A stretch of 64,000 nt of DNA from Trinickia dabaoshanensis (GTDB lineage Bacteria; Pseudomonadota; Gammaproteobacteria; Burkholderiales; Burkholderiaceae): assembly GCF_002879885.1 (NCBI RefSeq), contig NZ_PNYA01000006.1, positions 186,001 through 250,000 of the forward strand, given 5' to 3'. The translations under genes and the position numbers were made by a program. The notes under the pieces were generated by a model. It saw only the letters and a program-made list of their open reading frames with translations. It was not told where the DNA came from and did no database searches. Shown here in pieces: positions 36,141-44,122 of this stretch. The stretch's first letter is position 1; the number at the start of each line of letters is the position of its first letter.

Positions 36141-38285
36141 ATGATCTATTCACGCCCCTCCATTGCTGCCGGCCTCGGCCAATTCTTGAAATGTTTATGT
36201 GGAATCCTATTTGCCGTTGCGAGTCTGGCGGCTCGCAATGCCGACGCGCAGTCCACGGTCAATATCGGGGGCATACCCTATACGTCGTGTGCATCCGAAC
36301 ATGGAACCTGCTCGTTCGACGGCTCGGCGAAGGTCGTCTTCGGGACCACTTCGCCTAGCCAAAAGCTGAGCATCCACGGACCGTTCAAGAACGGTGTGGC
36401 ATGCGTCAACGGCATCGCGTCGCCAACCGATCCTGCGTACGGATACATGAAGCACTGTTGGTACGACAGTTCCACCGCGTACTGGAAAGCGACGCCGACG
36501 GGCGCAATCACGTGCTCCTCACCGACGACGAATCCCGGGGGAACGCCAACCGGCCCGATCAGCGCGGACACACCGAGTACCGATCCCGCGAGTACCAAAT
36601 ATCACGCCCGTTTGTTCGCCGAAGGCAGCGCTTTCCCGCTCGTTTTCGTCACGGCCGCCCCGTCGGCCGATCACGTCGCGTGGTCGATCCAGGATGATCG
36701 AGGCAACCTCAGGGGCAGCGGGACCTTCCCCGTCCCCAGCGGTAGGCAGACGAGTACGCTTTCTTGCACGTCCACCGCGAGCGGCTATTTCGCCGTCACC
36801 GCGACGCTGTTGCGCGCGGGCGGCACGCTGCCGGAAGCCGGCACCCGTCCCAAAGGCATCGCGACGTTCGGCGTCCTACCTGATCTTTCCTCGATCATTC
36901 CCGCCGTCACCTATGCCCGCCAAGATCAGCATCGCTTCGGCATGCAAGGGTTCTACGGCTGGGCGAAGACACTCAAGGACCTGGGCGTCTCGCAAATTAT
37001 CGACAGCCGCCAAATGTCGTCCATGGAGCCGAACGGGCCGAACACATGGACACCGTCGCTCGATAACGTCGATCCGTTCTTCAAGAGCGGCGACATCATG
37101 CGGCTCGTGCGAGTCGATGGCATCCCGGCGTGGGCCAGTCCGACGGGCGCCTTCCAGGACAACACCCGGCTCCCCACCGATCTGAATTACTACCGGACTT
37201 TCATGGCGCGCGTGGGAGCCGATACGGCCGCCATTCGCCAGGCGTACTATCCGAACCAGCGTCACAACTACTATCAGGTGACGTGGGAACCCGACTGGAA
37301 GGACAGCGCGCCCGACTTCGTCGCGCTTTACAAGGCTGCCTATACCGGCTTGCACTCGACGGATCCGAATGCGGTCGTCATGGGCACGACGAGTCCCGAT
37401 CCCGGGGCGTGCGCATGGTGCATGGGCGGTGTTTTGGCCACGTACGCATCGCTCGGACTGGGACAGTATCTCGATGGCGTAGTCACGCATAGCTATTACA
37501 GCGACAAACCTTCCCCCTCTCAACCGCCGGAGCAGCGCGACACCGATCCGGATCCGTCCAAAGCTTCGAGGGCGCTCGATTTGCAAATGCGTGCTTTACG
37601 CGCTCAGATGCAAGCCATCAGGCCCAACATGCGACTGTGGTCATCCGAGGTGGGCATCAGCTACGATCCGGGCTCCGCATACGGCCCGAACTATCCCTCG
37701 GCGAATCAACTGTACGCACAAGCCGCGGTCGCTGCGCGCACTCACCTCATCGTGCTCGGAGAAGGCGCTCAGGTCACCTACTTCTTTTACGGTGCCGATT
37801 TCCCCGAGGAAGCCGGTTACGGCTCGTTCTTCGACGTCGTCAATCCGCAAGGCTCGCACACCGCGCGCAACGTCAGTCCGAAGCCCGAGGCGATGGCATT
37901 CGCCGCCATGACGCGCATCATCGACGGCACCCGAACGCTCGGACACCTGAACGGATTGCCTAAGATGGTCTATGGCTACGCCTTCCAGCAGATGGGCGGC
38001 GGCACGGTGATCACCGCCTTGTGGACACATAACAACGCCAACTGGCCGACACCCGCCGGTTCGTACAGCCCCACCGCGGGCACGACCTATTCGCTGAAAG
38101 TGGATAACGTGGGAACGAACGGTACCGTCACCGTGCTCGACATGATGGGCAACCCCCACACAGTCGGCTACGTCAACGGCATCATGAACCTCACGTTGAC
38201 CGAATCGCCCATCTACGTCGTATCGCAAAACGCTTCGGTCATGGCAGCACAGATTACTGCGCCGGTCGGATACACCGGACAGTAA
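36141..38285 (+). CDS. Secreted glycosidase-like protein, family copy 3
   Basis: A 714-residue exported protein with the same order as copy 2: signal peptide (hydrophobic CLCGILFAVASLAARNADAQ), cysteine-containing domain (YTSCASEHGTC, CVNG, DPAYGYMKHCWY), beta-sandwich, barrel from QDQHRFGMQG, C-terminal domain ending APVGYTGQ. E383 (VTWEPDW) and E503 (LWSSEVG) keep the 120-residue spacing. A short insertion (STDPASTKYHARL) distinguishes its beta-sandwich. The start is uncertain: ATG 36141 gives a compact signal peptide, earlier in-frame codons (36102, 36042) lengthen it, and no ribosome-binding site is clear. Copy 4 follows after 72 bp. Confidence 0.75.
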   Translation: MIYSRPSIAAGLGQFLKCLCGILFAVASLAARNADAQSTVNIGGIPYTSCASEHGTCSFDGSAKVVFGTTSPSQKLSIHGPFKNGVACVNGIASPTDPAYGYMKHCWYDSSTAYWKATPTGAITCSSPTTNPGGTPTGPISADTPSTDPASTKYHARLFAEGSAFPLVFVTAAPSADHVAWSIQDDRGNLRGSGTFPVPSGRQTSTLSCTSTASGYFAVTATLLRAGGTLPEAGTRPKGIATFGVLPDLSSIIPAVTYARQDQHRFGMQGFYGWAKTLKDLGVSQIIDSRQMSSMEPNGPNTWTPSLDNVDPFFKSGDIMRLVRVDGIPAWASPTGAFQDNTRLPTDLNYYRTFMARVGADTAAIRQAYYPNQRHNYYQVTWEPDWKDSAPDFVALYKAAYTGLHSTDPNAVVMGTTSPDPGACAWCMGGVLATYASLGLGQYLDGVVTHSYYSDKPSPSQPPEQRDTDPDPSKASRALDLQMRALRAQMQAIRPNMRLWSSEVGISYDPGSAYGPNYPSANQLYAQAAVAARTHLIVLGEGAQVTYFFYGADFPEEAGYGSFFDVVNPQGSHTARNVSPKPEAMAFAAMTRIIDGTRTLGHLNGLPKMVYGYAFQQMGGGTVITALWTHNNANWPTPAGSYSPTAGTTYSLKVDNVGTNGTVTVLDMMGNPHTVGYVNGIMNLTLTESPIYVVSQNASVMAAQITAPVGYTGQ

Positions 38286-38357
38286 GCATCGCACCGCGGG
38301 TCGGGCGAACGTCTCGCTCGGCTCGTTCGATCAACGCACGATGACTCTTGCCTGAAC

Positions 38358-40292
38358 ATGCTCACTACGACCGAATCGTCCGGCGCAGTCACGCTAGATC
38401 GCGCCCTGCCAACTCGCGCCATCCCACCGCGCGGTTACGGGTTCGTTGTGCTCTGCGTCGCCGCGAGTTCCGTCTCATCGATGGCCTATGCGCAGAACGC
38501 GGTCTTTTGGAAGCCCATGCCGACAGGCGCCGTCACCTGCGCGCCCCCCACTACGACCTCGGGTGGCACACCGGGCGGCCCGATCAGCGCGGATACACCG
38601 AGCGCCGACCGTACGCACATGTTCGCTCGACACAGCGCGTTCGACGTCGTGCTGATGACGGCCGCCCCTCACGCCGATCGCGTTGCCTGGTCGATTCGAG
38701 ATCAGCTCGGCCACGTTTACGTGCACGGCGATTTCGCTGTCCCCGCGGGCGCACAAACGACCACGCTTTCATGCACCTCGACGGCGAGCGGTTATTTCGC
38801 CATTTCGGCCTCGCTGACACACGACGGCGCAGCGCTGCCGTCGGCCGGTACGCGCCCGCAGGGCATTGCCACCTTCGGCATCTTGCCGGACCTATCCGGA
38901 GTCATTCCCGCCGTTACCTATAAACACCAAGATCAACATCGCTTCGGCTTGCAGGGATTCAACGGCTGGACAGCGATGCTAACGAAGCTGGGCGTGTCAC
39001 GCGTGATCGACGATCGGCAGTTGTCGGTCACGGAGCCCAAGGGGCCGAACACCTGGACATCGTCGCGCGCTCAGCTCAGCGCGTCTTTCAAAAGCGGTGC
39101 CATCATGCGACTCGTTCGGCTCGACGGCATTCCCGCCTGGGCCAGCCCGACCGGCGCCTTCCAAGACGATGCCTATGCCCCTAAGGATCTGGACTACTAC
39201 CGGCAGTACATGGCCCGAGTGGGAGCCGAGACAGAGGCGATTCGCCAGGCCTACTTCCCCACGCAGCGGAACAACTACTATCAAGTGACGTGGGAGCCGA
39301 ATTGGAAGGACTCGTCGGCCAACTTCGTCGCGTTATATAAGGCGGTGTACACGGGCTTGCACTCGACGGACCCCAATGCGGTGGTGATGGGCACCACGAG
39401 CCCCGACCCGGGCGAATGTTCGTGGTGCACGAGCGGATTCTTGCGACGGCACGCGTCGCTCGGATTGGGAAATTACATCGACGGCGTCGCAACGCACGCT
39501 TATTACGGCCCCCACCCATCGTCGTCCGAACCGCCGGAGCAGTACGATACCGATCGCGATCCCGCCAAAGCCGCCAAGGCGCTCGACCGGCAGATGCGCG
39601 CACTGCGCGCTCAGATGCAGGCGATCAAGCCTAATATGCCGCTATGGTCGACCGAACTGAGTATCGGCTACGACCCCGGCGCGGCATACGGCCCGAACTA
39701 CCCGTCGGACAATCAACTGTACGCGCAGGCCGCGGTGGCGACCCGCGCTCACCTGATCGTCCTCGGCGAAGGTGCTCAAGTCACCTACTTCTTCTTCGGG
39801 GCGGATTTCCCGAAGGAAATCGGTTTTGGCACGTTCTTCGATATCGTCGATGCGCAAGGCTCCTACACCCCGAAGGCCGTCAGCCCCAAGCCCGAAGCAA
39901 TGGCATTCGCCGCGATGACCCGCATCATCGACGGCACGCAAACGCTCGGACGCCTGAACGGACTGCCCCAAACGGCCTACGGCTACGCCTTCCAGCAGTT
40001 GGGCGGCGGCGCCGTGATCACCGCCTTGTGGACGCACAACAACGCCAACTGGCCGACACCCGCGGGCTCGTATAGTCCGACCTCGAGCATGACTTACTCG
40101 CTCAAGGTGGATAACGCGGGAACGAACGGTACCGTGACCGTGCTCGACATGATGGGCAACCCCTACACCGTCGGCTACGTCAACGGCACCGTGAAACTCA
40201 CGCTGACCGAATCGCCCATCTACGTCGTGTCGAAAAACGCTTCGGTCATGTCGGCTCAGGTCACCGCCCCGGTCGGATACGCCGGCCAATAA
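38358..40292 (+). CDS. Secreted glycosidase-like protein, family copy 4
   Basis: A 644-residue exported protein. After a signal peptide (FVVLCVAASSVSSMAYAQ) it enters the family sequence at FWKPMPTGAVTC, so the cysteine-containing domain of copies 2 and 3 is missing. The beta-sandwich, barrel (QDQHRFGLQG) and C-terminal domain (ending APVGYAGQ) are complete. E313 (VTWEPNW) and E433 (LWSTELSIGYDP) are spaced 120 residues. About 95 bp near the 3' end are identical to copy 2. It converges with an acyltransferase gene. Confidence 0.75.
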   Translation: MLTTTESSGAVTLDRALPTRAIPPRGYGFVVLCVAASSVSSMAYAQNAVFWKPMPTGAVTCAPPTTTSGGTPGGPISADTPSADRTHMFARHSAFDVVLMTAAPHADRVAWSIRDQLGHVYVHGDFAVPAGAQTTTLSCTSTASGYFAISASLTHDGAALPSAGTRPQGIATFGILPDLSGVIPAVTYKHQDQHRFGLQGFNGWTAMLTKLGVSRVIDDRQLSVTEPKGPNTWTSSRAQLSASFKSGAIMRLVRLDGIPAWASPTGAFQDDAYAPKDLDYYRQYMARVGAETEAIRQAYFPTQRNNYYQVTWEPNWKDSSANFVALYKAVYTGLHSTDPNAVVMGTTSPDPGECSWCTSGFLRRHASLGLGNYIDGVATHAYYGPHPSSSEPPEQYDTDRDPAKAAKALDRQMRALRAQMQAIKPNMPLWSTELSIGYDPGAAYGPNYPSDNQLYAQAAVATRAHLIVLGEGAQVTYFFFGADFPKEIGFGTFFDIVDAQGSYTPKAVSPKPEAMAFAAMTRIIDGTQTLGRLNGLPQTAYGYAFQQLGGGAVITALWTHNNANWPTPAGSYSPTSSMTYSLKVDNAGTNGTVTVLDMMGNPYTVGYVNGTVKLTLTESPIYVVSKNASVMSAQVTAPVGYAGQ

Positions 40293-40329
40293 GCGTAATA
40301 GGCGCGATAAGTGCGATAAGCGCCGCGCC

Positions 40330-40357
40330 TCCCACATCGATGCCCGGGAGGCGGCGC
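40330..40357. terminator. Possible bidirectional hairpin between convergent genes
   Basis: CGCCTCCC and GGGAGGCG form an 8-bp stem with a loop of about ten bases between glycosidase-like copy 4 and the convergent acyltransferase. No thymine run is present, so termination is inferred only from position. Confidence 0.35.
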
Positions 40358-40361
40358 GTGC

Positions 40362-41519
40362 TTAGGCGTCCGTCGCGACTCGGGCCCGGCCAGCCGGCTC
40401 GAGTCGAACCGTGCGAATCCCTCGCAAGATTCGCCGGCGCATGGGCTGCTCGAACCGCGTGAAGACGACGATGCTCATCACGATGGCAAACACCAGGGCG
40501 ATCCATCCGTTTCGTCCCGGCAGCCCAGCGATTTGCGCCCAATGCGCGAGCGGAACGTGGATCAGATAAAGCGAAAAGCTCGCTTCACCCAAGAGCACGA
40601 GCGGCCTTCGATTGAGCACCCCGAGCACCGGGCGCTCGAGCTGAGCCAATCCCAGAATCAGCGCGGTAAAGACGGGGGCCTCGAAAAAGAACGCGGGCAT
40701 CGGTAGGCCGCTCACGGCGATACATGCGAGCACGATGAGCGCGCCGGCGATCAGCGCGATGCCACGGCGGTGCAACGATTCGCCGATGGCTTTCGCTCTC
40801 AGGTAGTAGAGCGCCGCCCCGACTCCCATCATGAATTCGGGAAAGTGCGTCAGGGGAAACTGATAAACGACGAATCCCGCTCTGTTGGCCGGTAAAAAGC
40901 GAATGACCGCCAAAATCCACGCTCCCTGTAAACACCACGCGGCCAAGCAAGTCATGAGCATCCGCCGATTGGACGTCGCACCGAAGCGCATCAGCAGCGA
41001 TGGGAACACGGCGTAGAAGAACGCCTCGCAAGAAATACTCCACGCAGGACCATTCCACGGTTGATTGATCGCTGCAAGCGGGAACCACCCTGTCAACAGC
41101 AGGAGCTGCGCCAAGAGACTTGCCCCCAACGACAGCCACTTGTGATCCTTTATCGCATACCACTGGGCCATCAAATTATCGTGATGTCCGGCGACCACGT
41201 ACGCGGTAACGGTCGCCGATAGCAACAGCGATAGCAACAGGACGGGGTAGACTCTGGCGAACCTGGCCAAATAGAACCGCGAGGTATTCAATCGAGTCGC
41301 CGGTTCGTAGTAGTTATAAGCTAGGACGAAGCCGGAGAGTACGAAGAAGAACGTGACCGCCGATCTTCCACCGTCGACGAATTTAAGGAAGAAGGCCGGC
41401 AGATGAAGAAAGCCCAAGGCCGTGAAGTGGCTCAACGCCACGGCCAACGCCGCGAAGAAGCGAGCGCTGGTCAACGACGCGATCTGGCCGCCGGTTTTCA
41501 AGGTGTTGGCGGATGTCAT
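40362..41519 (-). CDS. Acyltransferase family 3 membrane protein
   Basis: A 385-residue polytopic membrane acyltransferase related to OafA/ExoZ. LTSARFFAALAVALSHFTALGF carries the conserved R and H, followed by GRSAVTFFFVLSGFVLAYNYY and, near the C-terminus, LGEASFSLYLIHVPLAHW. It probably O-acetylates or otherwise acylates the polysaccharide. It is the last gene of the minus-strand operon, 12 bp after the Wzy-like gene. Confidence 0.87.
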   Translation of the reverse strand: MTSANTLKTGGQIASLTSARFFAALAVALSHFTALGFLHLPAFFLKFVDGGRSAVTFFFVLSGFVLAYNYYEPATRLNTSRFYLARFARVYPVLLLSLLLSATVTAYVVAGHHDNLMAQWYAIKDHKWLSLGASLLAQLLLLTGWFPLAAINQPWNGPAWSISCEAFFYAVFPSLLMRFGATSNRRMLMTCLAAWCLQGAWILAVIRFLPANRAGFVVYQFPLTHFPEFMMGVGAALYYLRAKAIGESLHRRGIALIAGALIVLACIAVSGLPMPAFFFEAPVFTALILGLAQLERPVLGVLNRRPLVLLGEASFSLYLIHVPLAHWAQIAGLPGRNGWIALVFAIVMSIVVFTRFEQPMRRRILRGIRTVRLEPAGRARVATDA

Positions 41520-41531
41520 CGAATCTTCTCG

Positions 41532-42938
41532 TTAGGAATTGCGGGCTGCGGCATGCGTTCGAGCCAGGGCGCGACCGGCCGGCACAGCCATGCCGAGGTC
41601 GTTCATGCCGCCGCTGGAAGCGAGCTTGTCATACCGCGTGAGTGCACGCGCCTCGCGGCGAACGATCGGCAAATACGCCATGACGAAGATATAAGCGGCC
41701 GGTTCGCCTGCGATCGGCTCCGACACGAGCGCGGTCACTAAAATGGGCGCACAGGCCACCACCTTCCGCCAATTCGAGCGAGTCCCCGGCCGCCAACCCG
41801 ATAAGGCCATGGCCTGGCAGGCAAAGCCGAAAATCCCGATCCCTCCAATACTGGAAAGCAGGCAAATACCGATATTGGACGATTGACTGCTGTACACCCC
41901 GTATCCGAACGGGTTCTCTCCGGCCCGTTCGAGCCCTGTCGAAATCGCCTGCGACCGATCGGAAAGCGAGCTTCCGTGCGTGGCGGATTTGTCCTTCAAG
42001 CCGATATACGGCGTGTACATCGCCATGGGGTACACGGAGCCCAAAGCGATCACCGTCGCCATCACCCTCAATGCGAGAAAGCGCCGCGATGCGAGTATAA
42101 AGATCAGCCCTAGTGCCGAGGCAAGAAGTACGATCCCCAGGGAGGAAAACGTCAAGATAGAACCGGCGATAAGGCCGAGCATCACGAGCTTGGAACGTCT
42201 CGTGAAGAATTCGTATATCAGGCAAAAACAGGCGATGGCCTGGTAGATCCCCGCCTCTCGAAAGAATCCGCAATAGCGGTCGAGCGTCACCGCTCCGGCG
42301 ACAAAATCGGTGTACAGCATGGAAAGCGGGAAGTACACGGCCCCTACCGCCGCGGTCTGATCGATCGTGTCCGCCGAATAGCCCTTCACGTTCAACGTGA
42401 AGAGAAACAACGGATCTCGACTACCCAGCAATAGGGTCAAGAGAGTCGTCACGAGGGTCGAGAACCCGAGCAGCGAAACGACGGTACAAAATTGCCGGAA
42501 AAAGATCTGATTGGTGCGGGTGCTAAGTAGGAAGATCCCATACGGCACGAGAATGGCGATCGTGGTGAGAAGTTCCTTCGCCGCGAACCCCAAATTCGAT
42601 CGATTGAACATCAGCGAGACCGGGCCTTCGTACAGCCAATACGCCAGCACCAAAAAAAAGAGGATCGCCATCTCGAAGCGCAACCCCGGTTGCGTAGGAG
42701 CGCGTCTTTTCCAACTCGACAGAATGTACGCGCCCACGAGCGTCACCGACGCTACCATCGCAAGCCAAGTGAAGCTCTGGCCAAGCGCAGCCGGGCGCAT
42801 CAGAAATAGATTCAAGACGAGCCCGAAACTGATCGTCGATTCGAGCCGGTCCAACCATTTCTCTTTCGAGGCGCCGGCGTCGGACGTCTCGCCGCTCGCC
42901 TGCCTTCCCATCGCCCCTCGCTGGCGGGCCGTAGTCAT
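41532..42938 (-). CDS. Wzy-like O-antigen/EPS polymerase
   Basis: A 468-residue integral membrane protein with about twelve hydrophobic helices and a large periplasmic loop in the C-terminal half (SATHGSSLSDRSQAISTGLERAGENPFGYGVYSSQSSNIG). The loop resembles the O-antigen ligase/polymerase Wzy_C pattern. It would polymerise flipped repeat units in the periplasm. ATG 42938, with GGGAGG ten bases upstream, is selected, overlapping the stop of the preceding glycosyltransferase; a much longer frame upstream is only an open reading shadow. Polymerases are poorly conserved, so the call rests on topology plus context. Confidence 0.78.
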   Translation of the reverse strand: MTTARQRGAMGRQASGETSDAGASKEKWLDRLESTISFGLVLNLFLMRPAALGQSFTWLAMVASVTLVGAYILSSWKRRAPTQPGLRFEMAILFFLVLAYWLYEGPVSLMFNRSNLGFAAKELLTTIAILVPYGIFLLSTRTNQIFFRQFCTVVSLLGFSTLVTTLLTLLLGSRDPLFLFTLNVKGYSADTIDQTAAVGAVYFPLSMLYTDFVAGAVTLDRYCGFFREAGIYQAIACFCLIYEFFTRRSKLVMLGLIAGSILTFSSLGIVLLASALGLIFILASRRFLALRVMATVIALGSVYPMAMYTPYIGLKDKSATHGSSLSDRSQAISTGLERAGENPFGYGVYSSQSSNIGICLLSSIGGIGIFGFACQAMALSGWRPGTRSNWRKVVACAPILVTALVSEPIAGEPAAYIFVMAYLPIVRREARALTRYDKLASSGGMNDLGMAVPAGRALARTHAAARNS

Positions 42939-44119
42939 AGTCGCCTCCCTCGGTACATCGCGAGCGCGTCGAGCAACGATTGCGTGGATCGGGTGATATG
43001 AAAGCGAGAAACGAAGCACTCTCTCGCACGAGCACGCATATCGGCCCACTCGTCCGCCGAAGTTTCGAGCCAGCGGCGCAGCAAACGCACGGCGCCGCCG
43101 AGGTCGTCCTTGTCGACGAAGCCGGCACGCCACTCGTCGATTTCGCGCCAGATATTGACCTTGTCGGTAATCAGCGTCGGTAGGCTTGCCGATAACGCCT
43201 CCGCCACCGATACGCCGAAGTTTTCCTGATGCGAGTGGAGCACGAACGCGTCCGATACGAGAAACGCGCCCCATTTGAGGTCGCCACCCAACATGCCCGT
43301 CCACGTCGTGCGCTCTGTCAGATGCAACTCGTCGCACAGCGCTCTCGTCGTCTTCGCGTATTCGCCGTCGTCCGGGCCGGCGATGATCAGGTGGACATCG
43401 GCGACCTCCTCTTGCGGGGCATTTTGCAGGCACTCGGCAAGGGCCCTAAGCGTCAGGTCGATACCCTTCTTTTCGTGGATGCGCCCGAGAAACAACAAGC
43501 TGCGTTTTCCCCGCAGATGAGGGAAGCGCTCGAGGAAAATCTCTCGCTGCGTCTGCAAATCGCCCAATGCACCCGTCGTGCCGTAGTTGACGACATGCTC
43601 ATTGCAGCGATACGGCCAGAAAGACCGATGCGCCAAGATCCGCTCTTCTTCGGACGTGAAGAAAACCGCGTTGGCGTCGCGCAGCACCGGATACTGCGCC
43701 CACGGCCAATAGAGGCATTTCTTCAGGTGCTTGAGCGGGTAGCGCTCCTTGAACCAAGGGTCGAGCATGCCGTGTGTGAAGACATAGTACGGCGTCGACG
43801 AACGGCGCAACGCTCGCCACACGCCGAGCGAGGCGTAATTCCAAATACCGTTGACGATGACGAGATCGTATTTCGCTTTGTTGGCTCGCAGCCACGGGAC
43901 CAGTTTGGGAGCAAACCTGAACTTACCGATGCCGGGTCCGACCGCATGGCAGGTCAGTTCGCATTGCTCGACACAGCTATCGCGCGGGCCGTCGAGCGAC
44001 ACGATCTCGACGGTGTTGCCTCTGCGCCGATGTTCTCTTGCTGTCTGCAAGACGACTTCGATCGGGCCGCCGTAGCTACGATCCACCGTGAACATCACGT
44101 GAAGTATGCGCAAGCTCAT
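42935..44119 (-). CDS. Glycosyltransferase family 4
   Basis: A 394-residue GT-B enzyme beginning MSLRILHVMFTVDRSYGGPIEVVLQTA. It shows FTHGMLDPWFKERYPLKHLKK, LLFLGRIHEKKGIDLTLRALAE, AGPDDGEY and the ENFGVSVAEALSASLPTLITDK nucleotide-sugar site. HGMLDPW is common in mannosyl/glycosyltransferases of EPS clusters of this group. The stop overlaps the Wzy-like start. The sugar transferred is unknown. Confidence 0.88.
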   Translation of the reverse strand: MSLRILHVMFTVDRSYGGPIEVVLQTAREHRRRGNTVEIVSLDGPRDSCVEQCELTCHAVGPGIGKFRFAPKLVPWLRANKAKYDLVIVNGIWNYASLGVWRALRRSSTPYYVFTHGMLDPWFKERYPLKHLKKCLYWPWAQYPVLRDANAVFFTSEEERILAHRSFWPYRCNEHVVNYGTTGALGDLQTQREIFLERFPHLRGKRSLLFLGRIHEKKGIDLTLRALAECLQNAPQEEVADVHLIIAGPDDGEYAKTTRALCDELHLTERTTWTGMLGGDLKWGAFLVSDAFVLHSHQENFGVSVAEALSASLPTLITDKVNIWREIDEWRAGFVDKDDLGGAVRLLRRWLETSADEWADMRARARECFVSRFHITRSTQSLLDALAMYRGRRL

Positions 44120-44122
44120 AAA

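Noticed and set aside
35876-36358. Possible small protein between glycosidase-like copies 2 and 3
   Set aside because: No ribosome-binding site, no coherent hydrophobic or domain pattern, and it overlaps the signal peptide of copy 3 in another frame.
42939-43433. N-terminal extension of the Wzy-like frame
   Set aside because: Hydrophilic shadow of the preceding glycosyltransferase; ATG 42938 has GGGAGG upstream.
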